This document shows positions 44,522 to 53,003 of a stretch of 64,000 nt of DNA, piece after piece. Under the pieces are notes generated by a model, which was not told the origin of the DNA, did no database searches, and saw only the letters and a program-made list of their open reading frames with translations. This DNA comes from JACVRW01 sp963765135 (GTDB lineage Bacteria > Actinomycetota > Thermoleophilia > Solirubrobacterales > Thermoleophilaceae), in assembly GCA_963765135.1 (NCBI GenBank), contig CAVXUX010000002.1, positions 620,001-684,000 on the forward strand, read 5' to 3'. The translations under genes were made by a program, and so were the position numbers. Position 1 is the first letter of the stretch. Each line of letters starts with the position of its first letter.

Positions 44522-45857
44522 GGGCCTTCCAGTGCTCCTCGAGGTTGCGCACGAGCGCCGGGCTGAGGTGGCAGCGCGCCTGCTCCGCGGCGAACGCCGC
44601 CATGTAGGTGCGAAAGACGTCGAGCGGCTCCTGGCCGATGCGCAGTGCGCGCCGGTTGGCCGCGGCGCTGACCAGCCCGGAGCTGGTGAGCGCCTCGACG
44701 CGCGCCGCCAGGGCAGCTTCGACCGCGTCCTCCTCCACGACCTCGTCGCAGAGCAGGTCGCCCTGCGGGGTGCCCGCCTCGAACTCGAGCCCCGACAGGA
44801 TCGCCTGCCGTGCCAGCCGGTCGCCGACCGAGCGCGGCAGGCGCAGCGGCGAGGCGCCGGGGATGATCCCCTCCTTGCGGGCGGGGAGGTAGAGCCGGGC
44901 CCCGCGGGCGGCGATCACGTGGTCGACCACGTGCAGCAGCTGGCACGCGCCGCCGATCGCGTAGGTCTCGACCGCGGCCACCCACAGCTTCTCGACGCCC
45001 CCGCTCAGCCCGCGGAAGATCTTGTGGACGTAACCGAGGTCGCGCGTGACGAAGAACAGGAACGGGATCTGGCCCTGGTAGAGCCGGGTCAGGTTGAGGC
45101 CGGCCCCGAACACGCGCGAGTAGCGCGGGTGGTCGACCGGGCCGCTGCGCAGGACCCCCAGCTCGATCTCGGGGTCGAGCAGGATCAGGTCGACCGCGCA
45201 CTCCGACGCGGCGAGCGTGGTGTCGTCCTCGGCGTTGAGGTGGCGCGGGTTGCGCAGCTCCAGCACGCCGGCGCGGCCCTCGCGGGTGAGCCGCACCGCG
45301 CCGAGGTCGGCCAGGCCCGTGGCCTGGAAGTCGTCGAGCCGGTCGAGCGCCTCGGCCGTGGGCCGCAGCATCGCGTCGATCAGATGCGCGCCCGCCCGCG
45401 GGGAGGAGAGCACGCGCCCGAGGAAGTCCCCCTGCGCGATCTCCACGCCCTCCTTGTCCGCGAGCTTGCGATCGAGCTCGGCGTTCACTTCGGCTCGGGT
45501 GGGCGTGAGCCCCGGGAAGCGCTCGGCGGCCGCGTCCACGAGCTGCTCGTCACGCAGCGTCGTGGCGAAGTCGTCGGTCAGCGTCGCGTAGACACGTTCG
45601 ACGTGCACCCCCAGGAAGCGCTCGCGCTCGACGCTCAGCTCGGCGGCCACCGCGTCCGCCGCGGCCTGCTCGCGCTCGCTTCGGCGCGGCCGCTCCGGCA
45701 GCCGGCGCAGCAGCGCTCCACCCAGGCTCAGGTACTCGACGGCGGCAGCCGTGTCCCGCTCGAACGCGCCCGTGGGCGCGGGCACCGCCGCTCGCCAGGT
45801 CGCGACCTCCTCCTCGGGGAGGCCGACCGCCTCGAGCATGCCGCGTGCCGCTATCAA
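44505..45857 (-). CDS. DpgC-like cofactor-free arylacetyl-CoA 1,2-dioxygenase
   Basis: A protein of 450 residues from the TTG at 45857 (ATG at 45839 is an alternative). A ~190-residue helical N-terminal part precedes a crotonase domain, as in DpgC. The core matches DpgC closely: DLGYVHKIFRGLSG, EKLWVAAVETYAIGGACQLLHVVDHV, LYLPARKEGIIPGASPLRL and VVEEDAVEAALAARV. DpgC uses O2 without metal or flavin to turn 3,5-dihydroxyphenylacetyl-CoA into the arylglyoxylate for glycopeptide antibiotics. Here no antibiotic genes surround it; it is fused by overlap to a PaaK-like ligase, pointing to a catabolic use. Confidence 0.8.
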   Translation of the reverse strand: MIAARGMLEAVGLPEEEVATWRAAVPAPTGAFERDTAAAVEYLSLGGALLRRLPERPRRSEREQAAADAVAAELSVERERFLGVHVERVYATLTDDFATTLRDEQLVDAAAERFPGLTPTRAEVNAELDRKLADKEGVEIAQGDFLGRVLSSPRAGAHLIDAMLRPTAEALDRLDDFQATGLADLGAVRLTREGRAGVLELRNPRHLNAEDDTTLAASECAVDLILLDPEIELGVLRSGPVDHPRYSRVFGAGLNLTRLYQGQIPFLFFVTRDLGYVHKIFRGLSGGVEKLWVAAVETYAIGGACQLLHVVDHVIAARGARLYLPARKEGIIPGASPLRLPRSVGDRLARQAILSGLEFEAGTPQGDLLCDEVVEEDAVEAALAARVEALTSSGLVSAAANRRALRIGQEPLDVFRTYMAAFAAEQARCHLSPALVRNLEEHWKAHERKV

Positions 45858-45911
45858 GCGACCCGAAATATGTCATAGCCTCTGAACCGTGGAGGCGATC
45901 GGAGCGGCCCG

Positions 45912-47879
45912 GTGGATTCGATAGGCGAGGTCCTGTGGAGCCCGCCCGCCGACGTCCGTGAGACGACGCAGCTGGGCCGCTTCCTCGACTTCGTCCGCGA
46001 CACCCGCGGCCGCGACCTGCCCGGCTACGACGAGCTGTTCGACTGGTCGGTGTCCGACCTCGAGGGCTTCTGGGGCTCGCTCTGGGACTACTTCGAGGTC
46101 AAGGCGCACGCGCCCTACGAGCGCGTGCTTGGCGCGGCGCGACATGCCAGGCGCCGAGTGGTTCACCGGAGCGACGCTCAACTACGCCGAGCACATGGTC
46201 GGCCGCGAGGAGGACCTGGCCGAGACGGCCGTGCTCGCGATCTCGCAGACGCGCGACCCGTTCGAGCTGACCTTCGCCGACCTGCGCGAGCAGGTCGGCG
46301 CCGCCCGTGCGGGACTCCAGCGCCTCGGGCGTCGGGCCGGGCGACCGGGTGGTGGCCTACCTGCCCAACATCCCCGAGACGCTGGTGGCGTTCCTGGCCG
46401 CGGCGAGCCTCGGCGCCGTTTGGGCCACCTGCGCGCCGGAGTTCGGGCCGCGCAGCGTGATCGACCGCTTCGGCATCGTCGAGCCCAAGGTGCTGCTGGC
46501 GATCGCCGGCTATCGCTACGGCGAGAAGGCGATCGACCGCCGCGCCGAGGTGGCCGAGGTCCGCGCCGCGCTGCCCACGCTCGAGCACGTGGTCCACGTG
46601 CCCTACGCCGGCGGCGCCGACGACGCGCTCCCGGACACGGTCGAGTGGGACGACCTGGTCGCCGAGCCGGGGCCGCTCGAGTTCGACCCGGTCCCGTTCG
46701 ACCACCCGCTCTACGTGCTGTTCTCGTCCGGCACCACGGGGCTGCCCAAGGCGATCGTGCACCGCCACGGCGGGATCCTGGTCGAGCACTTCAAGAACCA
46801 CGGCCTGAGCTGGGACATCCAGCGCGGCGACCGCCTGATGTGGTTCACCACCACCGCGTGGATGATGTGGAACGCGCTCGTGTCGACGCTGCTGCTGCGT
46901 GCGTCGATCGTGATGCTCGACGGCAATCCGCAGTACCCCGAACGCGGCGGCGCAGTGGCAGCTCGCCGAGCGAACGCAGCCGACGCTGATGGGCGCAGGT
47001 CCGGCGCTGCTGATGGGGTGCCGCAAGGCCGGCCTTCAGATCGGGCGGGACTTCGACCTGGCCAGCATCCGGCAGCTGTGCGCCGCCGGCTCGCCGCTGC
47101 CGGCCGAGGGCTTCGACTGGGTGTACGAGCAGCTCGGTCCCGACCTGCTGCTGAACGTGGGCAGCGGCGGCACCGACGTGTGCTGCGGGATCGTGCAGGG
47201 CAGCCCGCTCCAGCCGGTCTACCGCGGCGAGATCGCCGGCCGCTGCCTGGCAGTCGACACCGCCGCGTTCGACCCCTACGGCAACGAGGTCGTGGGGGAG
47301 CTGGGCGAGCTGGTGATCCGCAAGCCGATGCCGTCGATGCCGGTGCGCTTCTGGAACGACCCCGACGGTGAGCGCTATCGCTCGGCCTACTTCGACGAGT
47401 ACCCGGGCGTGTGGCGCCACGGCGACTGGATCCTGTTCACCGAGCGCGGCAGCTGCGTCATCACCGGCCGCTCCGACGCCACGCTCAACCGCGGCGGCGT
47501 GCGCATGGGCACGGCCGAGTTCTACACCGTGGTGGAGGACCAGCCCGAGGTGGACGACAGCCTCGTCGTCCATCTGGAGGACCCCGAGGGCGGACCCGGT
47601 GAGCTGCTGCTGTTCGTCTCGCTGCGCGACGGCGTCGCCCTCGACGACGACCTGCGCAAGAGCCTGGCCGGGGCGCTGCGCGGCGCGCTCTCGCCGCGCC
47701 ACGTGCCGGACACGGTCGAGGCGGTGCCCGCCATCCCGCGCACGCTCACGGGCAAGAAGCTCGAGCTGCCCATCAAGCGCATCCTGCTGGGCGCCCGCGC
47801 GCAGGAAGTGGCGAGCCGCGACGCGCTCGCCAACCCGGCGGCGATCGACGCTTTCGTCGAGTACGCCGAGCGCCGCTGA
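45912..47879 (+). CDS. Acetoacetyl-CoA synthetase family beta-keto acid CoA ligase (three frameshifts)
   Basis: About 654 residues, typical AacS length, after removing extra bases near 46136, 46330 and 46941. The N-terminal SDLEGFWGSLWDYFEVKA and EWFTGATLNYAEH, the P-loop YVLFSSGTTGLPKAIVH, LMWFTTTAWMMWNALVSTLL, NVGSGGTDVC and the lysine motif TLTGKKLELPIK identify the acetoacetate-CoA ligase group. It starts an operon running to at least 50.4 kb. Because the family acts on a 3-oxo acid, an aroylacetate from the kinase/carboxylase module is an attractive alternative substrate; this is inference. Confidence 0.82.
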
Positions 47880-48808
47880 TGCGCGTCGCCGAGGTGACGG
47901 CCTTCGGCGGGCCGGAGGTGTTGCTGGTCGGCGAGCGCCCGGACCCGGTGGCCGGAACCGGCCAGGTCGTGGTGCGCATCCACGCCGCGGCGATCAACCC
48001 GACCGACCTCGGCACCCGCGCCGGCCAGGCGCGCCGGCGGCTGCCCGACCTGGAGCCGCCGTTCGTGCCGGGCTGGGATCTGGCCGGCGAGGTGACCGAG
48101 GTGGGGGACGGTGTGACCGCCTACTCGCTGGGCGACCGCGTGGTGGGGATGATCCCGTTCGTGCGCATCGGCGGGCGCATGGGCGCCTACGCGGAGGCCG
48201 CCGCCGTGCAGCCCGCCTGGCTGGCGCCGCTCGACCAAAGCGTGAGCTTCGAGGTGGGCGCGACGCTGCCGCTGAACGCGCTGACCGCGCGCGAAGGGCT
48301 TGCGATGCTCGCGCTGCCGACGGGCGCGACGCTCCTGATCACCGGCGCCAGCGGCGCCGTCGGCGGCTACGCCACCCAGCTCGCGGTGGCGGCCGGGCTG
48401 CGCGTGATCGCGGTGGCGGGCCGCGACGACGAGGAGTGGGTGGCCGGGCTCGGCGCCGCCGAGGTGCTGCCGCGCGACGCGGACCTGACCGCCATCGAGC
48501 CCGTGGACGGGGTGTTCGACGCCGTGCCGCTGGGGCCGGCCGCCTCCACCGCGGCGCTGCGCGACGGGGGCACGGCCGTGTTCACGCGCCCGCCCGGGGC
48601 GGGCGGGGCCGAATCAGTGCGCGACCTGCGCCTCGAGTCGTTCCTCGTGTCGCCCAACGCCACGGGGCTGCGCGAGCTGGCCGAGCGCCTCGCCGCCGGC
48701 GAGCTGCGCACGAGGGTGGCGCGGACGCTGCCGCTCGAGGAGGCAGCCGAGGGCCACCGGCTGGCCGAGGCCGGCGGGCTGCACGGGAAGGTCGTGCTGA
48801 CGACGTGA
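47879..48808 (+). CDS. Zinc-free quinone oxidoreductase-type MDR protein
   Basis: A protein of 309 residues whose ATG overlaps the AacS stop. AAAINPTDLGTRAGQA, FVPGWDLAGEVTEVGDGV and LLITGASGAVGGYATQLAVAAGLRVIAV are the substrate and NADPH motifs of the quinone oxidoreductase branch of medium-chain dehydrogenases; zinc ligands are absent. It would reduce an enone or quinone. The stop overlaps the next GTG (GTGA). Confidence 0.82.
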   Translation: MRVAEVTAFGGPEVLLVGERPDPVAGTGQVVVRIHAAAINPTDLGTRAGQARRRLPDLEPPFVPGWDLAGEVTEVGDGVTAYSLGDRVVGMIPFVRIGGRMGAYAEAAAVQPAWLAPLDQSVSFEVGATLPLNALTAREGLAMLALPTGATLLITGASGAVGGYATQLAVAAGLRVIAVAGRDDEEWVAGLGAAEVLPRDADLTAIEPVDGVFDAVPLGPAASTAALRDGGTAVFTRPPGAGGAESVRDLRLESFLVSPNATGLRELAERLAAGELRTRVARTLPLEEAAEGHRLAEAGGLHGKVVLTT

Positions 48809-49530
48809 CGCGGTTCGTGCTCGTGCACGGGGCCTTCGCCGGTGGCTGGGTGTGGGGGCCGCTGGCCGAGCTGCTGGAGCAGAACGGCCACACCGTCGAG
48901 GCACCCGATCTCCCCGGCGGCGGCCGCGACCGCACGCCGGTGAGCGAGATCACCCTCGACGCCTACGCGAAGCGGATCTGCGAGGTGCTCGCCGCGCGCC
49001 CCGAGCCGGCGGTGCTCGTCGGACACAGCATGGGCGGCATGGCGATCACCCAGGCCGCCCCGCGCTGCTCCGAGCGGATCGCGTCGATGGTCTACGTCGC
49101 GGCGTTCCTGCCTCAGGACGGCGACAGCCTGATCGCCCTGACCCAGCTGCCCGAAGGCGAGGGCGACCAGGTGCAGGCCAACCTGGTCGTATCGGGCGAC
49201 CCGCCGGTCGCCACGATGCCCGCCGAGGCCTCGCGCGCCGCGACCTACGAGCACTGCTCCGACGAGATGGCGGCCTGGGCGATCGCCAGCCGCACGCCCC
49301 AGCCGGTCTTCCCGTTCACCGAGCCGGTGGCGCTCGACGGCTTCGACTTCGCCGGCATCCCGCGCGCGTACGTGTTCTGCGGGCAGGACCGCGCGATCCC
49401 GTCGGCGCTCCAGCGCCGCATGATCGCCGCGGCCGGCTGCGACCCGGTCTTCGAGCTGGACACCGACCACGTGCCCCAGCTCTCGCGCACCGCCGAGCTC
49501 GCCGAGATCATGGAGCGGCTGGCGGCGTAG
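48805..49530 (+). CDS. Alpha/beta hydrolase, salicylate esterase/hydroxynitrile lyase-like
   Basis: A protein of 241 residues. FVLVHGAFAGGWVWGPLAELLE is the oxyanion strand-loop, VLVGHSMGGMAI the nucleophile elbow with Ser, and TDHVPQLSRTAELAEIM carries the catalytic His. The general outline matches the plant-type methyl-salicylate esterase/hydroxynitrile lyase group, common in actinobacteria. Likely cleaves a small ester. Part of the AacS operon. Confidence 0.78.
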   Translation: MTRFVLVHGAFAGGWVWGPLAELLEQNGHTVEAPDLPGGGRDRTPVSEITLDAYAKRICEVLAARPEPAVLVGHSMGGMAITQAAPRCSERIASMVYVAAFLPQDGDSLIALTQLPEGEGDQVQANLVVSGDPPVATMPAEASRAATYEHCSDEMAAWAIASRTPQPVFPFTEPVALDGFDFAGIPRAYVFCGQDRAIPSALQRRMIAAAGCDPVFELDTDHVPQLSRTAELAEIMERLAA

Positions 49531-49541
49531 AGTTCGCGGCC

Positions 49542-50441
49542 ATGCCGCCCACGCTGCCGCAGGTCGCCGGGGTCGAGCACCGTGAGGTGTCCGTCCGCGG
49601 CCTGCGCATCCACGTAGCGACGTCCGGCCCACAGGACGGCCCGCCGGTGGTGCTCCAGCACGGCTGGCCTCAGCACTGGTACGAGTGGCGTCACCTGATC
49701 GGGCCGCTCGCCGAGGCGGGCTACCGCGTCCTGGCACCCGACTTCCGCGGCTTCGGCTGGTCGGAGTACCCGCCCGACGAGGACTTCCGCAAGGAGACGC
49801 TGGTCGACGACCTGATCGCGCTGTGCGACGTGCTCGGCCACCGGCGCATCTCGCTGGTCGGACACGACTGGGGCGGCTGGGTGGGCTGGCTGCTGTGCCT
49901 GCGCCGGCCGGACCTGGTCGACCGCGCCGTGCTGCTCTCGGCGCCCCCACCGTTCCCGCCCGACCGCATCGACCCCGCGGCACTCGGGCGCGTCGGCCGG
50001 CTGGCCTACCAGATCCCGATCGCGGCGCCGGTGCCCCACGCCGCCAAGCTGGCCTGGTTCCAGCAGATGGGCAAGGTGCTCGGCGGGCGCCCACCGGACG
50101 AGGTGGAGGTCTACGCCGAGACACTGATGCAGCGCTCCCAGGTGCGGGCGAGCACGCTGCTCTACCGGCAGTTCCTGACGAAGGAGCTGCCGGCGCTGCT
50201 CGCCCGTCGCTACGCCGGGCAGCGCCTGAGCGTTCCGGTGCGGTACCTGGTCGGCAGCGAGGACCGGCTCTTCTACGAGGAGCTCGTGGACGAGCCGATC
50301 CCACACGCGGACGCCGACTACCAAGGCGAGGTGCTGCGCGGCATCGACCATTTCATCGCCGACGAGGCTCCCGATCTGCTGCGCGAGCGGGTGCTTGGCT
50401 TCCTCGGCGTACCTCAAGGAACGGTGGGCGCGCCTCGATAA
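49542..50441 (+). CDS. Alpha/beta hydrolase, epoxide hydrolase-like
   Basis: A protein of 299 residues. LQHGWPQHWYEWRHLIGPLAEAGYRVLAPDFRGFGWSEYP is the HGWP-type oxyanion region typical of epoxide hydrolases and haloalkane dehalogenases; the nucleophile elbow reads VGHDWGGWVGW, with Asp as nucleophile, which supports an epoxide hydrolase-like mechanism rather than an esterase. GIDHFIADEAPDLL holds the catalytic His. The ATG follows the previous gene by 11 bases. Confidence 0.8.
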   Translation: MPPTLPQVAGVEHREVSVRGLRIHVATSGPQDGPPVVLQHGWPQHWYEWRHLIGPLAEAGYRVLAPDFRGFGWSEYPPDEDFRKETLVDDLIALCDVLGHRRISLVGHDWGGWVGWLLCLRRPDLVDRAVLLSAPPPFPPDRIDPAALGRVGRLAYQIPIAAPVPHAAKLAWFQQMGKVLGGRPPDEVEVYAETLMQRSQVRASTLLYRQFLTKELPALLARRYAGQRLSVPVRYLVGSEDRLFYEELVDEPIPHADADYQGEVLRGIDHFIADEAPDLLRERVLGFLGVPQGTVGAPR

Positions 50442-50448
50442 CAGAGGT

Positions 50449-51558
50449 GTGACCGATGCAAACGAGCGCGGTTCGGCGGGACGCGCGACCGGGCTGATGT
50501 GGCTCGTGGGCGGCGTGCTCGTCCCGGCGACGCGGATGTCCAGGCGACCTGACAAGCGCCAGATGGCCTACACGGCCGCCGCCATGTACGGCGGGGCGGC
50601 GTTCCTGTCCGTGGTGGAGGGCGCGATCCCGGGCGGGCCCGCGCTCTCGCTGATCCCGGGCGTGGCCGCCATGGTGCTGGTGACGCTGATCGTCATCGTC
50701 GGCCCACGGCTGCCAGAGGCCGCGCTCGCTTCGCTGGGACCGATCGGCGCGGCCCTGATCGCCTACGCGATCGCGACGACCCCCTCTGGCCAGGGCGACG
50801 GCGTACTGCTCTACATCTGGCCCGTCCTGTGGGTGGCCTACTTCTTCGGTCGCCGCGCCAGCGTCCTGATCGTCGCGTGGATCGGAATCGTCCAGGGCGC
50901 TGCGCTGATCCACTTGCACGGTGTGCTCGACCGCTGGATCGACCTGGTCGTGTCCGTGGGGATCGTGGCCGTCGTGGTGCAGGTGCTGTCCGAGCGCAAC
51001 GACCGGCTCGTGGCGAGGCTCGCCGCCGAGGCCCGGGTCGACAAGCTCACAGGCGTGCTCAACCGCCGCGGCTTCGAGGAGCGGGCGGCGATCGAGGTCG
51101 AGCGAGCTCGCCGCGAGCGCTACCCGGTGGGCATCGCGTCGTTCGACATCGACCACTTCAAGCGCGTCAACGACGAGTGGGGCCACGACATCGGCGATCG
51201 CGTGCTGGAGCGCCTGGGCTCGGTGTTCCGCACCGAATCGCGCGCTGTGGACGTCGTCGGGCGGCTGGGCGGCGAGGAGTTCGTCGCGCTCCTGCCGAGC
51301 TCCGACGCCGAGGAGGCGCTGGCCTACGCGGAACGCATCAGGGCCGCCTTCGCGACCTCGGTGGACCGCGAGGTGCCGAACCTCACGGTCAGCGCGGGCG
51401 TGATCGCGACCGTCGGGCCGGACGGGGGCGACGAGCTGCTGCGCGCGGCCGACTCAGCCCTGTATGCGGCCAAGCGCGGCGGGCGCGACCGCGCGGTCCT
51501 GCACGATCAGGCGCCCGCCTCGACGAGCCCGCTGAAGAACTCGATGTCCGCGCTCTGA
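50449..51558 (+). CDS. Membrane diguanylate cyclase (GGDEF)
   Basis: About 369 residues from the GTG at 50449 (ATG at 50494 is an alternative). Six hydrophobic helices occupy residues ~35-195 (MYGGAAFLSVVEGAI to IDLVVSVGIVAVVVQVL). A GGDEF domain follows: DKLTGVLNRRGFEERA, FDIDHFKRVNDEWGHDIGDRVL and the active loop GRLGGEEFVALLP. The intact GGEEF signature predicts c-di-GMP synthesis, with the membrane part as sensor. No classical I-site RxxD appears just before it. Its 3' end overlaps the convergent VOC gene by 52 bases. Confidence 0.85.
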   Translation: MTDANERGSAGRATGLMWLVGGVLVPATRMSRRPDKRQMAYTAAAMYGGAAFLSVVEGAIPGGPALSLIPGVAAMVLVTLIVIVGPRLPEAALASLGPIGAALIAYAIATTPSGQGDGVLLYIWPVLWVAYFFGRRASVLIVAWIGIVQGAALIHLHGVLDRWIDLVVSVGIVAVVVQVLSERNDRLVARLAAEARVDKLTGVLNRRGFEERAAIEVERARRERYPVGIASFDIDHFKRVNDEWGHDIGDRVLERLGSVFRTESRAVDVVGRLGGEEFVALLPSSDAEEALAYAERIRAAFATSVDREVPNLTVSAGVIATVGPDGGDELLRAADSALYAAKRGGRDRAVLHDQAPASTSPLKNSMSAL

Positions 51559-52049
51559 AGCTGGCAGACCTCGAGGTAGTGGCCCAGCTCGGCGGTGGTG
51601 TCGACGTACCCGGCGCGCACCCGGTCGGGGATCAGCACCGTGTAGTCCACGCGCAGCCCGGAGGCCGCGAGCACGTCGCCGAGCGCGTCCCAGGCCTCGT
51701 CGCCGAGCGGCATGTAGGTGGCGAGGTGGTGGAAGCCGAGACCGCCCGCGCCGTCGGCCGGTAGGGAGCGGCGGTAGAAGCCCACCTCGCCGCCCACCGG
51801 CTCGATCAGCTCCACGATCAACCCGCCGCGCGCGCCCATCGAGATGCGCACGTCCCACTCGGCGGGCTCGTCGCCGACGAGGAAGGTCGCGCCGTCGGTG
51901 GGCACCTCGGTGCTTTCGACGCCGTAGTGCTTGCGCAGCAGCGACATGCCCTCGTCGAGGTCGCGCGTGACATAGGCCACCTGCCAGACGTTCGCGTACA
52001 GGTCGCCCAGCGCCCTCACCTCGCGTGGCTCGCCGAAGAGTCCGCTCAT
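51507..52049 (-). CDS. VOC-family protein, Glyoxalase_4 type
   Basis: A protein of 180 residues from the ATG at 52049. VWQVAYVTRDLDEGMSLLRKHYGV, LGFHHLATYMPLGDEAWDAL and YVDTTAELGHYLEVCQL fit one VOC domain with His, His, Glu. Related proteins occur in steroid and aromatic degradation clusters of actinobacteria. Its start is divergent from the alpha/beta hydrolase gene by only 15 bases, and its 3' end lies inside the GGDEF gene. Confidence 0.7.
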   Translation of the reverse strand: MSGLFGEPREVRALGDLYANVWQVAYVTRDLDEGMSLLRKHYGVESTEVPTDGATFLVGDEPAEWDVRISMGARGGLIVELIEPVGGEVGFYRRSLPADGAGGLGFHHLATYMPLGDEAWDALGDVLAASGLRVDYTVLIPDRVRAGYVDTTAELGHYLEVCQLQSADIEFFSGLVEAGA

Positions 52050-52064
52050 CGTAGAATCCTCCTC

Positions 52065-53003
52065 TTGTCGCCCTCGAACGCCCAAACCGCCCGGCGCCTG
52101 CCGGACGAGGAGTTCGAGCTTAAGGAAACGGCGCTCCACGGGCATCGGATCGCGTACCGCAGCGCCGGCAGCGGTCCCGCGATCGTGCTGGTCCACGGGA
52201 TCACCTCCACGTCGGCCACCTGGGAGCGGGTGATGCCCTACCTCGCCACGCGCTTCACGGTGATCGCTCCCGATCTGCTGGGCCACGGCCAGTCGGCGAA
52301 GCCGCGCGGCGACTACTCGCTGGGCGCCTACGCCAGCGGCGTGCGCGACCTGATGGTGTCGCTGGGTCACGAGCGGGCCACGTTCGTGGGACATTCGCTC
52401 GGCGGCGGAGTGGTGATGCAGCTGGCGTACCAGTTCCCCGAGCGCTGCGAGCGACTCGTGCTGGTGGACAGCGGGGGTCTCGGCCGTGAGGTCAACTTCC
52501 TGCTGCGGGCCGCCACGCTCCCGCTCTCGGAGGTCGTGCTGCCGGTGCTGGCCAGCACGCGCCTGCTCGACGCCGGGCGCGGGGTGGGCTGGCTGTTCGG
52601 CCGGCTGGGCCTGCGCGCGGGCACCGACATGGCCGAGCTCGCCAAAGGCCACGCGTCTCTCGCCGATGCGGAGTCGCGGGCGGCGTTCGTGCACACGCTG
52701 CGCACGATCGTCGACCCGGGCGGGCAGCGGGTGAACGCGAGCGACCGCCTCTACCTCGCCCAGAACGTCCCGTTCATGATCGTCTGGGGCGAGCACGACC
52801 CGATCATCCCCGTCCAGCACGGCCGCGCGGCGCACGAGCTGGTCCCGACCAGCCGGCTCGAGGTGTTCGAGGACGCCGGGCACTTCCCGCACGTGGACGA
52901 CCCGCAGCGCTTCCTCGACGTGCTGCTCGACTTCATCGACTCGACCGAGCCGGCGAAGGTCGACGCCGAGGCGTGGCGCGACATGGTGAAATCCGGCCGT
53001 TGA
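52065..53003 (+). CDS. Alpha/beta hydrolase, C-C hydrolase-like
   Basis: A protein of 312 residues from the TTG at 52065. VLVHGITSTSATWERVMPYL, VIAPDLLGHGQSAKP, FVGHSLGGGVVMQLAYQFP (Ser nucleophile), IVWGEHDPIIPVQHG (Asp) and EDAGHFPHVDDPQRF (His) give a full catalytic triad. Proteins of this type include meta-cleavage-product hydrolases and esterases. The stop overlaps the next TTG start. Confidence 0.78.
   Translation: MSPSNAQTARRLPDEEFELKETALHGHRIAYRSAGSGPAIVLVHGITSTSATWERVMPYLATRFTVIAPDLLGHGQSAKPRGDYSLGAYASGVRDLMVSLGHERATFVGHSLGGGVVMQLAYQFPERCERLVLVDSGGLGREVNFLLRAATLPLSEVVLPVLASTRLLDAGRGVGWLFGRLGLRAGTDMAELAKGHASLADAESRAAFVHTLRTIVDPGGQRVNASDRLYLAQNVPFMIVWGEHDPIIPVQHGRAAHELVPTSRLEVFEDAGHFPHVDDPQRFLDVLLDFIDSTEPAKVDAEAWRDMVKSGR

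Noticed and set aside
44505..45857. Part of a glycopeptide antibiotic (dihydroxyphenylglycine) biosynthesis cluster
   Set aside because: No DpgA-type polyketide synthase, DpgB/D, aminotransferase or NRPS genes are nearby; the neighbours are catabolic.
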